The position numbers were made by a program, and so were the translations under genes. This document shows, piece by piece, positions 22,982 to 34,473 of a stretch of DNA of 64,000 nt; within the stretch, counting starts at the first letter, position 1; every line of letters starts with the position of its first letter. Under the pieces are notes generated by a model. That model saw nothing but the letters and a program-made list of their open reading frames with translations, was not told where the DNA came from and ran no database searches. The stretch lies in assembly GCA_003024785.1 (NCBI GenBank), contig PUQB01000853.1, positions 22,320 through 86,319 on the forward strand. The letters are read 5' to 3'. This stretch comes from Selaginella tamariscina. Lineage: Eukaryota; Streptophyta; Lycopodiopsida; Selaginellales; Selaginellaceae.

Positions 22982-24010
22982 TCACGGGGAGAGGAGGACC
23001 TGAGAAGGCACCTGTTCAGTGTGGCATGGGTTGCATTCCCCTGGAAGCTTAAGCTCCAGCACCACGGCATCGAAGTGCATGGGCATGGGCCAGACATCAC
23101 CGGAGAGTGCTGTTAGAGCAGCGCCCCAGTCCTGCAACCAGAAAAATCAAGTCGCAAACGTGACAACCAAGATTCTATTCACCTTTCCATGCCCAAGCCA
23201 TTCCTTGACCCCGGATACGCTACAAGAGCCATTTTGCTCCACTATGATGCATTGATCCTCCTCCTTCAGCTGGTACTGGAATCAGTGTGACATTAGCTTT
23301 CGCACAAACTGAACAACAACACATCAAACCTTTGTGAAAGTGTTCTCCACAGTGGATTCCCTGGCGTGCGTCACTTGCTGAGCCAGTATCTCCTTTGCCA
23401 CTTTGGTCTCCTCATTCACAGGCACTCCACCCGCAAGGCCACGCTTGGCAGAGGAAACGCAGAGGTTTGCAAGAGAAGATCCTTGGAGATGACCCGGACT
23501 GCGAATGACCCGGAGCCAGCGAGACGATCACAACGACCGTGTTGTACTGTGCTTGCCACACGATCGGCTCGTTCCAGTCAAGAATCTTCTTGCCCATTTC
23601 GTGGGGCATGCTTTTCACCCGCTTCAGCACCTCTTCATCCACACTGGAATTCAACCAATGGCTTGTTATCAGTCGCACAAAGGCATAGAGTCAGACATAC
23701 CTCTTGAACGCGGCTGTGATGCACCCTCTGTCATCTTTGCTCGTCGCAATCCGACTCACAATGGCATCCATCAGCCGCATCTTTTCCCATCGGAAATGGA
23801 GCAGATCGTTGGCTCGCTTCACAAGCCCATCCTCCACAACCTCATCCCCGGCTTCATCATCCTCGTAGACAAGGGCTTCTCTTCATATCCTGCTACCCCG
23901 TCTTCGCAGAGAATCACGGCGACCTTCTTCTCAGCTACGCTCCTCACCTCGTACTCAGCCGCCTTCAGACCACAAAAGGACTCGGTTGAGTGAGGCAGCC
24001 AGGTCCACAC
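22982..24010 (-). CDS. Unrecognised multi-exon gene
   Basis: I do not recognise the product. Exon-like pieces on the minus strand: ESFCGLKAAEYEVRSVAEKK and VAVILCEDGVAGYEE (from 24,010); LVYEDDEAGDEVVEDG and FRWEKMRLMDAIVSRIATSK (to about 23,705); SVDEEVLKRVKSMPHEMGKK with VWQAQYNTVVVIVSLAGSG (about 23,640-23,500); VNEETKVAKEILAQQVTHAR (about 23,400); QLKEEDQCIIVEQNGSCSVS (about 23,270); and a last exon with DVWPMPMHFDAVVLELKLPG ending at a stop at 22,982. Pieces are joined by short introns with CAG acceptors. Acidic and basic helical stretches and no signal peptide suggest a soluble protein. One frame change lies near 23,880. Confidence 0.5.
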
Positions 24011-24238
24011 ACCGCCCCGGCAAGTCTCCGCTCTCGTTGCGCCCTTCGTGCCCTAGCGAATCCCTCCGGTGCTTAAAACATCCTTTGCTTACTTAACCTT
24101 TGCCATAGAGTTTTACGATTTCAATCAACCACGTCCCAATAACCCTTCAAAAAAGATAATCAGCTATTTCAACAAGATTCAGGACACTGTGATTATCTTC
24201 GACCCTCACAATTTTTGCCATCCACTCTTTCTCAGAAC

Positions 24239-25565
24239 TCACACCAGAAGCTTTCCCGGAAGACAGACCACGCCAGCGACAAGACGACGGAGGAGCTGAT
24301 ACAAACTATTCTGGCAACCATCACCTTCAAGCTCACCATCTCGTCGTCGCTTCTGACCGGTGAGGCACACGTTCAGCTGCTCTAGCCTCCGGCAAGTATT
24401 CGGAGTCACATCAACTGGACCATACACTCGTCCATGACTGCCCAAACAGAAGCACTCATGTTGATCAATCTCCTCTCCGCAGTTGACACAAGAAAGCCTG
24501 GTGCAGGCCAGCTTCCTGAAACACATTGAATATAAAAAATTCTAATGCAGCAGACAAGAGATTTACCTCCTTGATAACTCTCCACCTCTGAACCCGAACC
24601 CGAAGCCGAGGCCGAGGCCGAGGCTGAACCAACGGTGCTCCTGCTCCGTGTCGATGTCTGAGGTCGGAGTCTTGGACACTGGACCTGGGTACTCTGCAGG
24701 CTCGGGCAGAGTCCCTGCGTTTCAGAGTGCTTCACAACAATCCTCACCTTCCCTTCTCTGTAGAAGGTGAGAATCCTGCCCTGCAACTCATCATCCAGAT
24801 GCTCCAAGCTCAGGTTGTGCTTCCGGAGCACGGCTTGGAGCTGCTCCTCTGAAAAGCCCATCGTTTCGGGGCACGGGTCACTGCGAATCTTCAACACTTT
24901 GCCTTTGAAGGCACGGAGGTACTGCATGCAGTCGTTCGATACTAACCAGACCTGCAAAAGAATGTTAACACCAAAGAGAGGAGAAATAAAAAGCAAACAA
25001 TGACCTTCATATCCGCGAGCGTGAAGTCAAGAACAAGCGGAAACTCTTCCATCGCATGGTTCATGCGTCCAACCGCCGACTTCTGGTTGATGTCGACGAG
25101 TTCCTCAAGCTTCTTCTGCGTCTTTCTCCTCTTGCCGCTCGGGAGGTTGCTGCTCAAAACCTCCGTGTATCTTCTTCTCTTCATTTCCACGTTCTCCCTC
25201 GCTCGGTTGAAGAGAATTTGCTGCGCCTTGAATAGCTCCGCACTAGTCCCGTTGTGAAAAAGCTGGAACAGCTCTTTGATCTTACTGGTTTGCACCCCGC
25301 TAAATCCAGTGTTGGAGGTGAGCACCAGATCCTCTCCGTCTTCAACGAGAGTGCAGACCATGTTGTCTTCCAGCTGAAGCTCTTCCACTAGAACATGAAC
25401 CTTGAAAATGTCTCTGCGAAACTCCTTGGCAACCATGTTCTCAATCGGGAAAACGTAGCTGTGGGACTGCCAGGCGGTGAACGCGAGAATGATCCAAAGC
25501 TCCTCCTGCTCTAAGATCTCCATCAGATGTCCCGTCTGCTCGTTGACGAATGGGGGGATGGCCAT
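24239..25565 (-). CDS. Unrecognised gene: Ser/Arg tract plus Cys-rich C terminus
   Basis: Three exons inferred: 25,565-25,005 (187 codons, phase 0), 24,951-24,567 and 24,515-24,239, with GT-AG introns of about 51-53 nt. Exon 1 codes a helical, charged protein (KELFQLFHNGTSAELFKAQQ; basic KRRKTQKK). Exon 2 has FSEEQLQAVLRKHNLSLEHL, then a Ser/Arg and SASASASASGSGS tract. Exon 3 in its best frame has Cys pairs (CTRLSCVNCGEEIDQHECFC), then TPNTCRRL and CLTGQKRRRDGELEGDG. That frame is preferred because the same peptide is kept at 22.1 kb, but it is one nucleotide out of phase with exon 2 as written. Function is unknown; a nuclear zinc-binding role is only a guess from basic and Cys content. Confidence 0.55.
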
Positions 25566-25641
25566 GAATGGCTGACCTACATATCTAATCTAATGGGGGA
25601 AAAACTGGAAAAAGATGGCGATGAATGGCTGACCTACATAT

Positions 25642-25965
25642 CTAATCTAGGTGTTCTTGAATCTGGTTCAGCTTACCCTCGGGAGGCGCCTGGGGCGGGT
25701 GAGTGCAGATCTCTGGGACCTCCTTTACCACGTGCAGCCTCCCGAGCTCTTTCCGGGGCGGGCTAGTGGCTGGCGGAGGAATGGCCGGAGCTTGAATCCG
25801 ATGGAGCTTGCCGCTCTGGAGGTTGTTGCTCAAGACCTCCATGATCTTCTCTTCATTTCCACGTTCTCCCTCGCTCGGTTGAAGAGAATTTGCTGCGCCT
25901 TGGATAGCTCCGCATTAGTCCTGTTGTGAAAAAGCTGGAACAGCTCTTTGATCTTACTGGGCGTG
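25642..25965 (-). pseudogene. Partial tandem duplicate of the gene at 24.2-25.6 kb
   Basis: The segment about 25,845-25,965 is nearly identical to 25,180-25,297 (the KELFQLFHNGTSAELFKAQQ region), and 25,805-25,845 repeats the SSNLPSGK region in altered form. An open piece of 66 codons (25,842-25,642) follows. A separate 36-bp repeat (GAATGGCTGACCTACATATC) occurs at about 25,567 and 25,621. This is a remnant left by local unequal exchange. Confidence 0.7.
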
Positions 25966-27345
25966 ATGGAGCCCGAGGGTCGGCACAGTCACAAGGTTCG
26001 TTTATATCACAAGATCAACGCAACCCAACATCTGGGTGCGATGGAGTTCCGCAAGATGATCTTCTCGAATAGCAGCAGTAATGATTAGATCCTAAGAAGC
26101 AACGGAAATGGCCAAGAGTGCAGTCGGTCTTGTGATGAATCACCTCGCAATATATGTCAAGCAGGATCGTATGTCACTGGTCATCGGGTTCTACCAAAAC
26201 TTTGAAGTTTTTGATTGATAGGGGCCAACGTTACAGGAAAAAACACAAAGTCGTGCATTTCCAACCTTGGCCTCTAACTCTGTCCAAGTGAGAAGACTTC
26301 AGACCATCAAGGACCAAAAGACTCCAAATGTTGCTACTCCTCCTGTGGCAGTTCACATCACTTGCAGAAACAGCCACCGTTCTTGACAGTGTTCTCATTT
26401 TCTCGCTGGTGAAATGCCTCTCCAACTCCCGCATTCCCTGACTCTCCGGATTCAAAGTTATCACAGCTCCCCTAGCAGGATCTTCAGCAATCACGCCTCT
26501 CCTACTGCCACCAGAGATTGCCAGATCTGGAAACACATACCTCATTCGACAAAACGAGCTCCACGAGTAGCGGAGGATCCCAAGAAACTCTCAAAGAATC
26601 TGGAGCCCAGTTGCAGATTGCAGTAGTCGAACCCCGGGATAAAAACCAGCAAAGAGCAAGTGAACTTGAAACAATGTACCAAACACTTATCTCGCGAGAG
26701 GATCACTCAAAGCTATCACCATGCTCGAGTAGAACTCCAGCCCCCGGAAACCAAGTTCCCCGTTGATAGGGCGCCCAAGAGCATTGACTGGATTCCCACC
26801 ATACATAGCTGGTCAAAAGGCCACCCAAGCCCCGAATCCAGCATGCTTCTCTCGAGCATGCGTGCAAGCTGTCCACCGGCACAACGGCCTCTTATCAACG
26901 TGTGAACGCCAAACTCGAACCTCTCAAACCCGAAACTGATGCTGATCCCAAAATCTCCCAGAAATGCAAACAAAAAACAGAGCCCAACTCGAAGGAAAAC
27001 CTAGATCTGCAGCCAAGCTGCCCAACGCCTTGCCACACTCTCGAATCTCGCACGATTACCGCCGCTCTCTTCTTTGGCATCTCCATTCACTTACCCAAAA
27101 CTCAGATCTGGCGAAGCTCAATCTTGATGAAACCCTCGCCGTCACATGGCTGATTTGTGCTCCTCTTCCGCCTCAGATCCATGCAAATCAGCAATGCCCA
27201 TCTCGATTGGCGCCCCTCCCTCACGCGATTACTTGCTGCCATCACAATTCCGGGCGCTCTCTTCTCCAAGAGCTCTAGAAAACCCTAACTTTGAAGTTAA
27301 TAACGTTGGTGCCAAGATTACAGAATTTTCTACTTCTACGCAACC
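25966..27345. other. Region without a convincing gene
   Basis: Moderate-GC DNA with open frames on both strands (for example minus 26,973-26,716 and 26,545-26,231). None matches a protein I know, and splice signals do not link them clearly. It could be a decayed gene or an unrecognised one. Confidence 0.5.
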
Positions 27346-27897
27346 CTAAAATCTACTGAGGCACAACCAGGTGTTCTTAAACCTAGTGATTTTTGCTGGT
27401 TTACCCTTTTGACTGGTGCGAGCTGAAAGAGAAACCACAAGGTCAGTCCAAAATCCACATAAGACGTCCCCCAAGCTCGGCTTGTGCTGCTGCTCGAAAA
27501 CTCTCCTGATGTTCTCCCTGTAAAGCGAAAACATTAGTAAAGTTCTCACGCAGTCAAAAACCTCAGTTTGCAAGCCGGTGTAAAGGTTGCTGTTGAAGTG
27601 TTCCAAGCGAAATCTCCCGGGGTCCCAGGAGAAGCGTTGCCAAGTTAAAACTCGAGAGTTGGAAGCCGGGAATTGTTCTCCCCAACTGTGCCAGCTTACC
27701 CCCACTTCCTCACTGATCATGTTTCCCAGAACTTTGTCCCACGCGCGTTGAGAGAAGTCGCAGGTGAAGAGGAGATGTTCTTGTGTCTGCCATAGTTGCC
27801 CTCCACATAATCCGCAGCCGAACTGTCTTGCTTGCTTCCCGCAGGCCACCGAGTTTTGTTGTGTTAACCAGAGAAAAAATTTGTGTTCCGCTGCCAT
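27346..27897 (-). pseudogene. LINE zf-RVT C-terminal segment
   Basis: Open piece of 183 codons. The residues WLTQQNSVACG, then CGLCG, EHLLFTC and W are the usual spacing of the zinc-binding domain at the end of plant LINE reverse transcriptases. It is cut off from the RT by frame changes. Confidence 0.85.
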
Positions 27898-30661
27898 CTT
27901 CGTTGCTCCACAATCCTCCTTTGGCAGGCCTGCTTTTTACATTTGGTCATGGAGTTTGGATTGTTGGAGTTGTCGCAGTTGTAGGGTTCTTCCTAGCTTC
28001 GCTGAGTATTGGTAAAATTCCACCTCCAGGCCGCCAGGTTCTTTCCAGTACCACTCCGCTGGATCCCACTCCAGCTCTGTAATTTTCCTGCCCTGCAGCC
28101 ACAGAAGGTTAGTCCAGCTGTTGGAAAATACCTGGGGGTCCAGTTTAATCCGTTTCTGATCGGTAACATCCACGACTCGTATCCTGTTAAGAAGCTCATC
28201 ACAGGGTAAGTTTACCGCCTCGGGGATAATTTTCGGAAATAATTCAAAGGTATGTAAAAACCGGTCCCCTGTTTGGGGAAATGCTGTCTATCCGGGCTAC
28301 AAGCCGGGATCCCCCCTCATTGAATTCCACCCAGTCTCCCGCACGAATCGCCTCCTGCTCCCCGCTCCATTGCCACATCTCCCCGATTCCTTCCTTGAGT
28401 GCTTTGATCGGTCTCTCCACTCGGCCGCTCGCGGATCGCGTCGCTTCCATTCTTGCAGCTTCTGCTCCTGGATCGGGTAGTGAGTAGAGTCTGAAAAAGT
28501 CACCGACAGTCTTGGCAATCCTTTTGTCTCACGAGGGCCAGGTTCCCGGAGTGAAGCCCGCCTTTGTGGCTCCGAAAACCGCTCCTCCTGTCATCTTGAT
28601 CCTGGTGTTGAAGCATAGCGGCTGGCGGCAAACTTCCTCCACTCGGTCGATCTCCTTTCTGGACAGTAGTTGCCTGAAATCCTTCCACACCTTTAGCACT
28701 GCTCTGGCGATTCCCTGCCCTAACTTTGCCTCGTCCCAGTCCGTTGCTGCGAATAGCCACCTTTCGCCTCTCGGGAAATCCCCTCCAGTTTTCGGTTTAA
28801 GCTTTGAAAGCTGCCAGTTGAAAAGTTGCTTCCAGGCTTGCGCTCCCGGAACTCTGCTCTGGATGAAGAGTTTAAACACAAGGGCCTTGGATTGTTGTAC
28901 GGGGCCTATGAGGTTGAGTCCTCCCTGGTCTCTCCTTGACCCGGCCTCGCTTGCCTCCTCCTTCCTGGTTGCTCCAAACAAAAGATCGTACCAGGCTTTC
29001 GATGGCTTTGAGGCCCTGCACATGAACCGCCCAGCAGGACGCCGTAAACCAGACAGATGCAAGTATCACCTGATTTGCGATCAATACTCTGCTGGCTTGA
29101 GAGAGGCCCTTTGTTCTCCACCTTGTGATCGCGTTTCGTACTTTGGGGATGAGAATCGCAGTTTGCATGGCCGGATCAAATTCTGCGCCGACCACCTGAC
29201 GGTCTCACCTTTAATCAACCGAAGTTAGTACCCCATTGAGAAATATTTACCGTACGGGATCTTAAGATCCCATGTGATTTACTCCAGTTGATTCTTGTTC
29301 CGGTGGCTTCTCCAAAGTTTTCCAAGGCAGCTTTCGCGTGGTCCAGGTTTGCTGTGTTCCCTGCTAAATACAAATTCATGTCATCAGCAAAACTCACATC
29401 AAGCGACTCTTTTCCGTCTGGTAAACTTATCCCTCTCGGGCCGTAAGCCGAGGATAAGTAGTGCCCGAGAGCTTCTTGCTGGAGTAGGAAGATATATGGT
29501 GCGAGGGGGCACCCCTGGCGAACTGAGCGAGTGATGGATATTTCTGGAGTGAGTCTCCCGTTTACTACCACGTGGCTGGTCGCTCCCACGCACAGTGACC
29601 TAGAATGCACCAGTTGATGTCACCTCCCGGGAGTTTCCTCCTCAGTTCCATCCAAAATCTTTTACGATGAGCTGATCCTGTTGCTGGTGCATGCAGATTT
29701 TAAAAAACCGATACTCTCATCTCCTATTTTAATGATAACGAACTGTGCCTGGCCATCGACAAGGATGCCGTGCCTTTGCACCAGTCGTTCCCACTTTCTA
29801 CCAATAACAATGAGAGTACCTCCCGTTGTGTTTCCTGAGGCGAGGTTCCAAAGATGCTACCCGTGCGCTAAGGTTCTTCCCTACGCAGCTTTTCTTTATT
29901 AAGCTTTGTTTCCAACAGATCCACGTTTAGACCAGAGGGAGAAATGGACTTTATGTGTTCTCGAAAGGCCCTCCAAGATCTCAAATTTGACGTCGAGTCT
30001 GCGTTCAGTCCTCGTACGTTCCATGTTATCATGTTGAACTTGTTCATGGTAAGGCTCTGTCCTGGGTAGCTTGTTGTAGGTCCACATACTTGAAGTTCTC
30101 TGAAACAGTGAATAACTCAAAGTTAGTTTTGACCGCAATATATAAACGACTGTTCAATGGATTGCGTGTAAAACTCTATGTACGGCACTTGACGTTGGGC
30201 GGCTTCCGAGAGCACTTTCTGTACCGCCTCTTCTATCAGGTCGTCTTCGTGGTCCTCGCCAGTTATCGTCAGGTCCGGTGTGAACGGTATCTCTCAGTTC
30301 TCTTCAGCAGCATTCTGCCTTTGCTGTCCTCGCTTTCAGTGAATATGAGCAGGGGTCGGCTTTGTACCGTTCTCGGAGGAGTTCGCTTCCTTCTCAGGGA
30401 TTCTGCTCGTTGCTCTTCTCTCCTCTTCTTAGCGCTCGAACTCCTTTCCTCTGCTGCTTTCGCGAACTGTGCTCTCCCAGCTTGTTCCTTCCTGAAATCA
30501 GCTCTTTCCTTCATCCTCTTCCTCACGGAGTCATCAGAGTCCCTAGGAGAAGCTGTTTCTGAACTAGAACTTTCAATACGCTGAACCTGCTTGTCGCTGG
30601 TGTTCCGGAGATCCTGGCGTGCTCCGCGGTTGATCCGAGAACTTGGTCGGGACTCTTTCAT
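27346..30661 (-). mobile_element. LINE (non-LTR retrotransposon), copy B, dead
   Basis: Longest LINE copy, about 3.3 kb on the minus strand. Order: basic Ser/Arg-rich ORF1-like segment (30,661-30,269), endonuclease start NMITWNVR (near 30,045), RT with SVRQGCPLAPYIF and FADDMNLYLAG (29,610-29,215), the RT-connected region (RTKGLSQASRVLIANQVILA; RSFVWSNQEGG; 29,195-28,529), and a zinc-binding zf-RVT C terminus (CGLCGGQLWQTQEHLLFTCD; 27,897-27,346). The middle of the endonuclease and the first RT blocks are missing, and the rest is frameshifted. No poly(A) tail or target duplication was found. Its 5' half is shared with 1-1,604. Confidence 0.9.
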
Positions 30662-30923
30662 CCTTTCCGCTCCTCAGCCTAAACATCAACAATAAACATT
30701 AATTATTATGATATTTGACCATCAACTACTAAATTTTCTACTAATCTCCTTGCTTAATCTAGGGTTCGGTTAAAATCTGGAAATCAGAAGCACTGCACGA
30801 ATATTCGGTCATTTAGGGCAACGGTATTTCAATCCCGGCCGTCCGATCTAGGTTCTAGGGCTTTTTCGATGATGCGAGTGGTGGCTCCTGGTGCTTGTCG
30901 CCGCTTTCCTCTCTGCCGCCGCC

Positions 30924-31125
30924 CAGAGTTCCCGACGTCCGCCTCCTCCGCTGCCGCCGGCTCGAGCATCAGGTTTGATGTCAGTGTTGGAGGCCTCTCT
31001 GTCGCCGCCCAGAGTTCCCGACGTCCGCCTCCTCCGCCGCCGTCGACGGCGGTTCTCTCTGCCGCCGCCCAGAGTTCCCGACGTCGGCCTCCTCCGCCAC
31101 AAGCCACAAGTTTAGGGTTTTCGAC
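30924..31125. repeat. GC-rich tandem array upstream of NTPase copy B (3 units)
   Basis: Units starting CAGAGTTCCCGACGTC at 30,924, 31,010 and 31,070. Copy A has four. The unit missing here lies in the middle of the copy A array. Confidence 0.85.
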
Positions 31126-31257
31126 TTCTTCGGCCTCCTCCGCTGCTGCCTCCCCTGTCCACAGAGAAGTACGAACAGGTGCCCCCGCCGACTCCTCCGC
31201 TGCCGCCGCCGGTCAAGTCCCGAAGGCGTCGGAGACAGCGTCGGATATTTAAAGAGG

Positions 31258-32937
31258 ATGATGCTCGTGAAGGGGATCATGACTCTGGTCGGCCTGCTTT
31301 TCAGCCTGGTTGTGGCGTTTGGTTTCTCTGACACTGCCTTCCTTGTCTGGCGCTTGAATCACCCTCTGCTCCCCGATTTCTCTTTGCCGGAGCCGCACGT
31401 GGACACGAGCAAAGCTGAAGATGAGTTGCTCGTTATGATGAATGGTAGCCCGCAGTTTGTGGTAGTCTTCGGAATCCCGGGCTGCGGGAAAACCACTACC
31501 ATCCTTTCTGCTGCAAAGAGGAGAGGAAAAGCTGTGTTCTACTACACCATGGGCACAGGTGGGTCTCTGAAGGCCTTGGAGGAGAAAATCCAGAAGGAGT
31601 ATGGAGCAATGTTCCCTTCCCTTCATGAACTTGTAAGGGGAAAGAGCGGTGCCACTGTATGGGACAGGCTCACGGTGGCTGGTAACGTGTGGAGGAGATG
31701 GCTTTGTCCTGATGCTTCTAGTTCCCTCGTGATCATCTTGGACAACGTGAACAAGCTAGATGAGAGAGACCTGTACAGTATCGCAAGCATCGGGAAGTGC
31801 GCTAGGGATGAAAAAGTTTTAGTGTATGGCTTGTTTCATCCGAGGAGCAGGGCTTGGGAATACTGAAATGCTTTGACGAGGGCAAAAGGATACAACCTGC
31901 CATCCATTCCTGAGGAGGAACTTGTGAGGTTTGTTGATAGCGCTTTGGGTTCTCATGGTAAGATCACTACAGACTTGGCGGAGCGGTACGTTTATTTGGT
32001 AGGATCTAGCCTCGCTCATTTGTGGCAGCTAGTGGATGCTACTAAAAACGAACGGTGGAACGGGATGTGCTTCCGCATCTGATACGACGTAAGCCACGAT
32101 GTCAGCCACCAGAAGATCAGGAGGCCAAGGTACATTTGGCTTCGTGTTCTCACTTATTCTTTATTTATTTTTCTTGGTTTCAGGATTTTTTTAAAAAAAT
32201 TTTGGACGCTCGTGAGTTGGAGAAGTCCCCTCGACTGCCGACTGGTCATGCCTTCAACCTCAGAATAACGTGGTGAAGATTCGTAATCGGTGGTGCAGGG
32301 ATGTGATCTCACTCCAGGTTGCCGAATCGAAGTCACCGACGCCGAACGCGAAGTCACTCAGCCAAAGATAGAGTCACTGCAGCCGAACCAAAGTCATTGC
32401 AGCCAAGAAAGTCACTGCACCCAACGCGAAGTCACTGCAGCCACAGATAGAGTCATTGCAGCCGAAGTCACTGAGCCAAGATAGAGTCACTGCAGCCAAA
32501 GATAGAGTCACTGCAGCCAAAGATAGAGTCACTGCATGGTGGTGGTGGAAGGTGGTGGTGCCCGAGAGGGAGGCTGCACGTCAGAAAGATGCTGGAAATG
32601 CACTAGAGGAGGCACTCGAAGCAGAAAAGGAGCTGGCAATTTCCGAACGAATGCAGTCAATCTCCTAAAGAATGCATTCGATGTCCTAACGAATGCCTTC
32701 AATCTCCTAACGAATGCAGTCGAGGAACAAGAGGGAGCTCGCAAACTCCTGCAGGAGGCACTCCGAAAACAGGAGGAGGCTCGCACACTCCGAGATCAAG
32801 CTGCGAAAGTGGTATTGACGAACAACGACGCTGTTTATCATGCTGTTTCTACATTCTACAAAACTATGGCGTCACAACTTCCACCACCTCTTCCAACAGA
32901 GGGTTCAAGTCCACCACCACGCTCTTTACCACCCTAA
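31258..32937 (+). pseudogene. Membrane-anchored P-loop NTPase with heptad coiled coil, copy B (frameshifted)
   Basis: The ATGATG at 31,258 opens 202 codons that are unbroken through the membrane helix (residues about 6-24), Walker A GIPGCGKTT (72-80) and Walker B LVIILDNV (157-164). A 12-bp deletion at about 31,866, compared with copy A, adds to a frame change and ends the frame. The lid region continues at 31,873-32,082, followed by a 54-nt intron (32,130-32,183), a damaged heptad region, then KDRVTAAKDRVTAWWWW, the helical part and the Pro-rich tail. A and B are broken at different places, so the parent was probably intact. P-loop NTPases hydrolyse ATP or GTP; the substrate here is unknown. 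A TATTTAAAGAGG lies just before the start. Confidence 0.7.
32318..32537 (+). repeat. 21-bp minisatellite encoding heptads (copy B), decayed
   Basis: Same array as 8,051-8,240, but with several 1-6 bp gaps that break the frame (for example GCCGAATCGAAGTC and ACTCAGCCAAAG). The last three units (KDRVTAA type) are intact. Confidence 0.85.
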
Positions 32938-33880
32938 CGTGAAGAGAGGGTCTCGTGCTGTTAAATGTGCTTTTGGACAGCTGTGTGTGTCTGTTGTATG
33001 TTACTTTGATAAACAGGCATGCCGTTTCAGTACGTGTGTGTATATATATATATGACATTTGAGTCTATCTTTTCTGTAATCTGGAGTTATTTGACCACAT
33101 AATAATAATAATAAGGTTTACCATTACTACATTTTTCGAGAATGATTAATTTTAATAATTATAAAAAATGGTACTTGTACTTGGATTAATAGTTAGTTGA
33201 GCTCACTAGAAATTATATAATACAATTATATCATATTTCAATTTTAAAATTTTAAACGATCGGTTTACTATTATACATCCCATATTTCTTTAAATGAAAT
33301 ATTTTTAAACACTACTAAACAAAATAATTGTCAGGAGAGAGAATGGCATAAAGTCTCAAGTGTACTCAAGACAAGCCAGGGAAGATGATCTCATGACTTT
33401 CACCATGGATGTTCAGCTGGGAGTGCATATTCATAACACGCGCGCGCGCGCGTGTGATGAACAATAGGAACAGTTCTTCCTAGCAACTGGCAAGCTACAT
33501 TGGAAATCTCACGTATTTGCTGTTCTGAGCATTAAATCTGACGCTCTTCAAATTGCATTGTACTTATTTAAATATTGCACATGAACTTGCACACACACAC
33601 ACACGTTGAAAGAAAAGAGCGCATCGTAACCTTTTGGTTATCCTGTATGTCGTACTTTCATAAACTATCTGTTTATTTTGTATATTTGAGTATACTATGA
33701 GAATATCATCAGCCGGTTCACATTACACAGGCTAAAGTTTTTATACAAGAGTTAGGATTTGTTCTAATTAATATCGAAAATCACAATTAATATAGTTCAA
33801 TACGTCGTATTCCAGAGTCATCACATGCGTTTGCTGATGATACACATATACAAAGATAAGGGTGTGCACATATATATACG
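32938..33880. other. Non-coding tail of duplication copy B (left part)
   Basis: Matches 8,618-9,555 closely, with (TA)n, (CG)n and (CA)n runs. It ends in the Gypsy target ATACG. Confidence 0.8.
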
Positions 33881-34090
33881 TGTTACGACCCGTACAACGA
33901 ATCAAAGAATATTCCCCAGAAAGGTATAAGCTAGAATATTCCTAGAGAGCTATACCTAGATTTAAGAGAATTAAGGCACACCTAATATGGGAAGCCTTTT
34001 GGGGAGAGCAGCGTGTGGAGACTGGAGACAGCTCGGGGGAGGTCGAGTGGTTTGTGAGGGTCTCTAGTTTGTACGTAGTGGTGCCTAACA
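33881..34090 (+). repeat. Gypsy 5' LTR
   Basis: 210-bp repeat with TG...CA ends. The 3' copy is 199 bp and differs mainly by a short deletion (near 33,950) and single-base indels. Confidence 0.95.
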
Positions 34091-34329
34091 ATTGGTATCG
34101 GAGGAAGGTTCGAGATGAGTGCCTGGTGGGAAGGAGAGGATAATACCACATGTGTGGAGATGTTGGACATTGAAAGGCAAATTGTCCAAGGAAGGGTTTC
34201 ATTGGTGGCAAGGATAAGTAGATGCCTAAGAAGCTTCAGGAGATGGAGCGTGGAAAGGAGCATAAAGGAGACTTCTCTAAACCACAAGGTAAATTTCTAT
34301 TTGTTCTTGCTCAATAGGTAACTACATGG

Positions 34330-34455
34330 CACGGGAGGAGCCACACACACGTGCTATTGTGGTGGAGGGACGACTTGGTGAGCGTCCAGTGCGAGTCCTT
34401 GTGGATAGCATGAGTAGCAATAACTTTGTGTCAACAAAGTTAGTGGAGGAGTAGC
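34330..34455 (+). pseudogene. Gypsy aspartic protease remnant
   Basis: The reading RAIVVEGRLGERPVRVLVD followed by S-M-S-S-N-N-F-V is the retropepsin start. The usual D-S-G is D-S-M here, which would remove the conserved glycine. A stop follows at about 34,452. Confidence 0.7.
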
Positions 34456-34473
34456 TTGCCCACGAAGACTGTG

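Noticed and set aside
23366-23993. Plus-strand frames of 113 and 162 codons
   Set aside because: Antisense to the minus-strand exons at 22,982-24,010, which have consistent GT-AG junctions.
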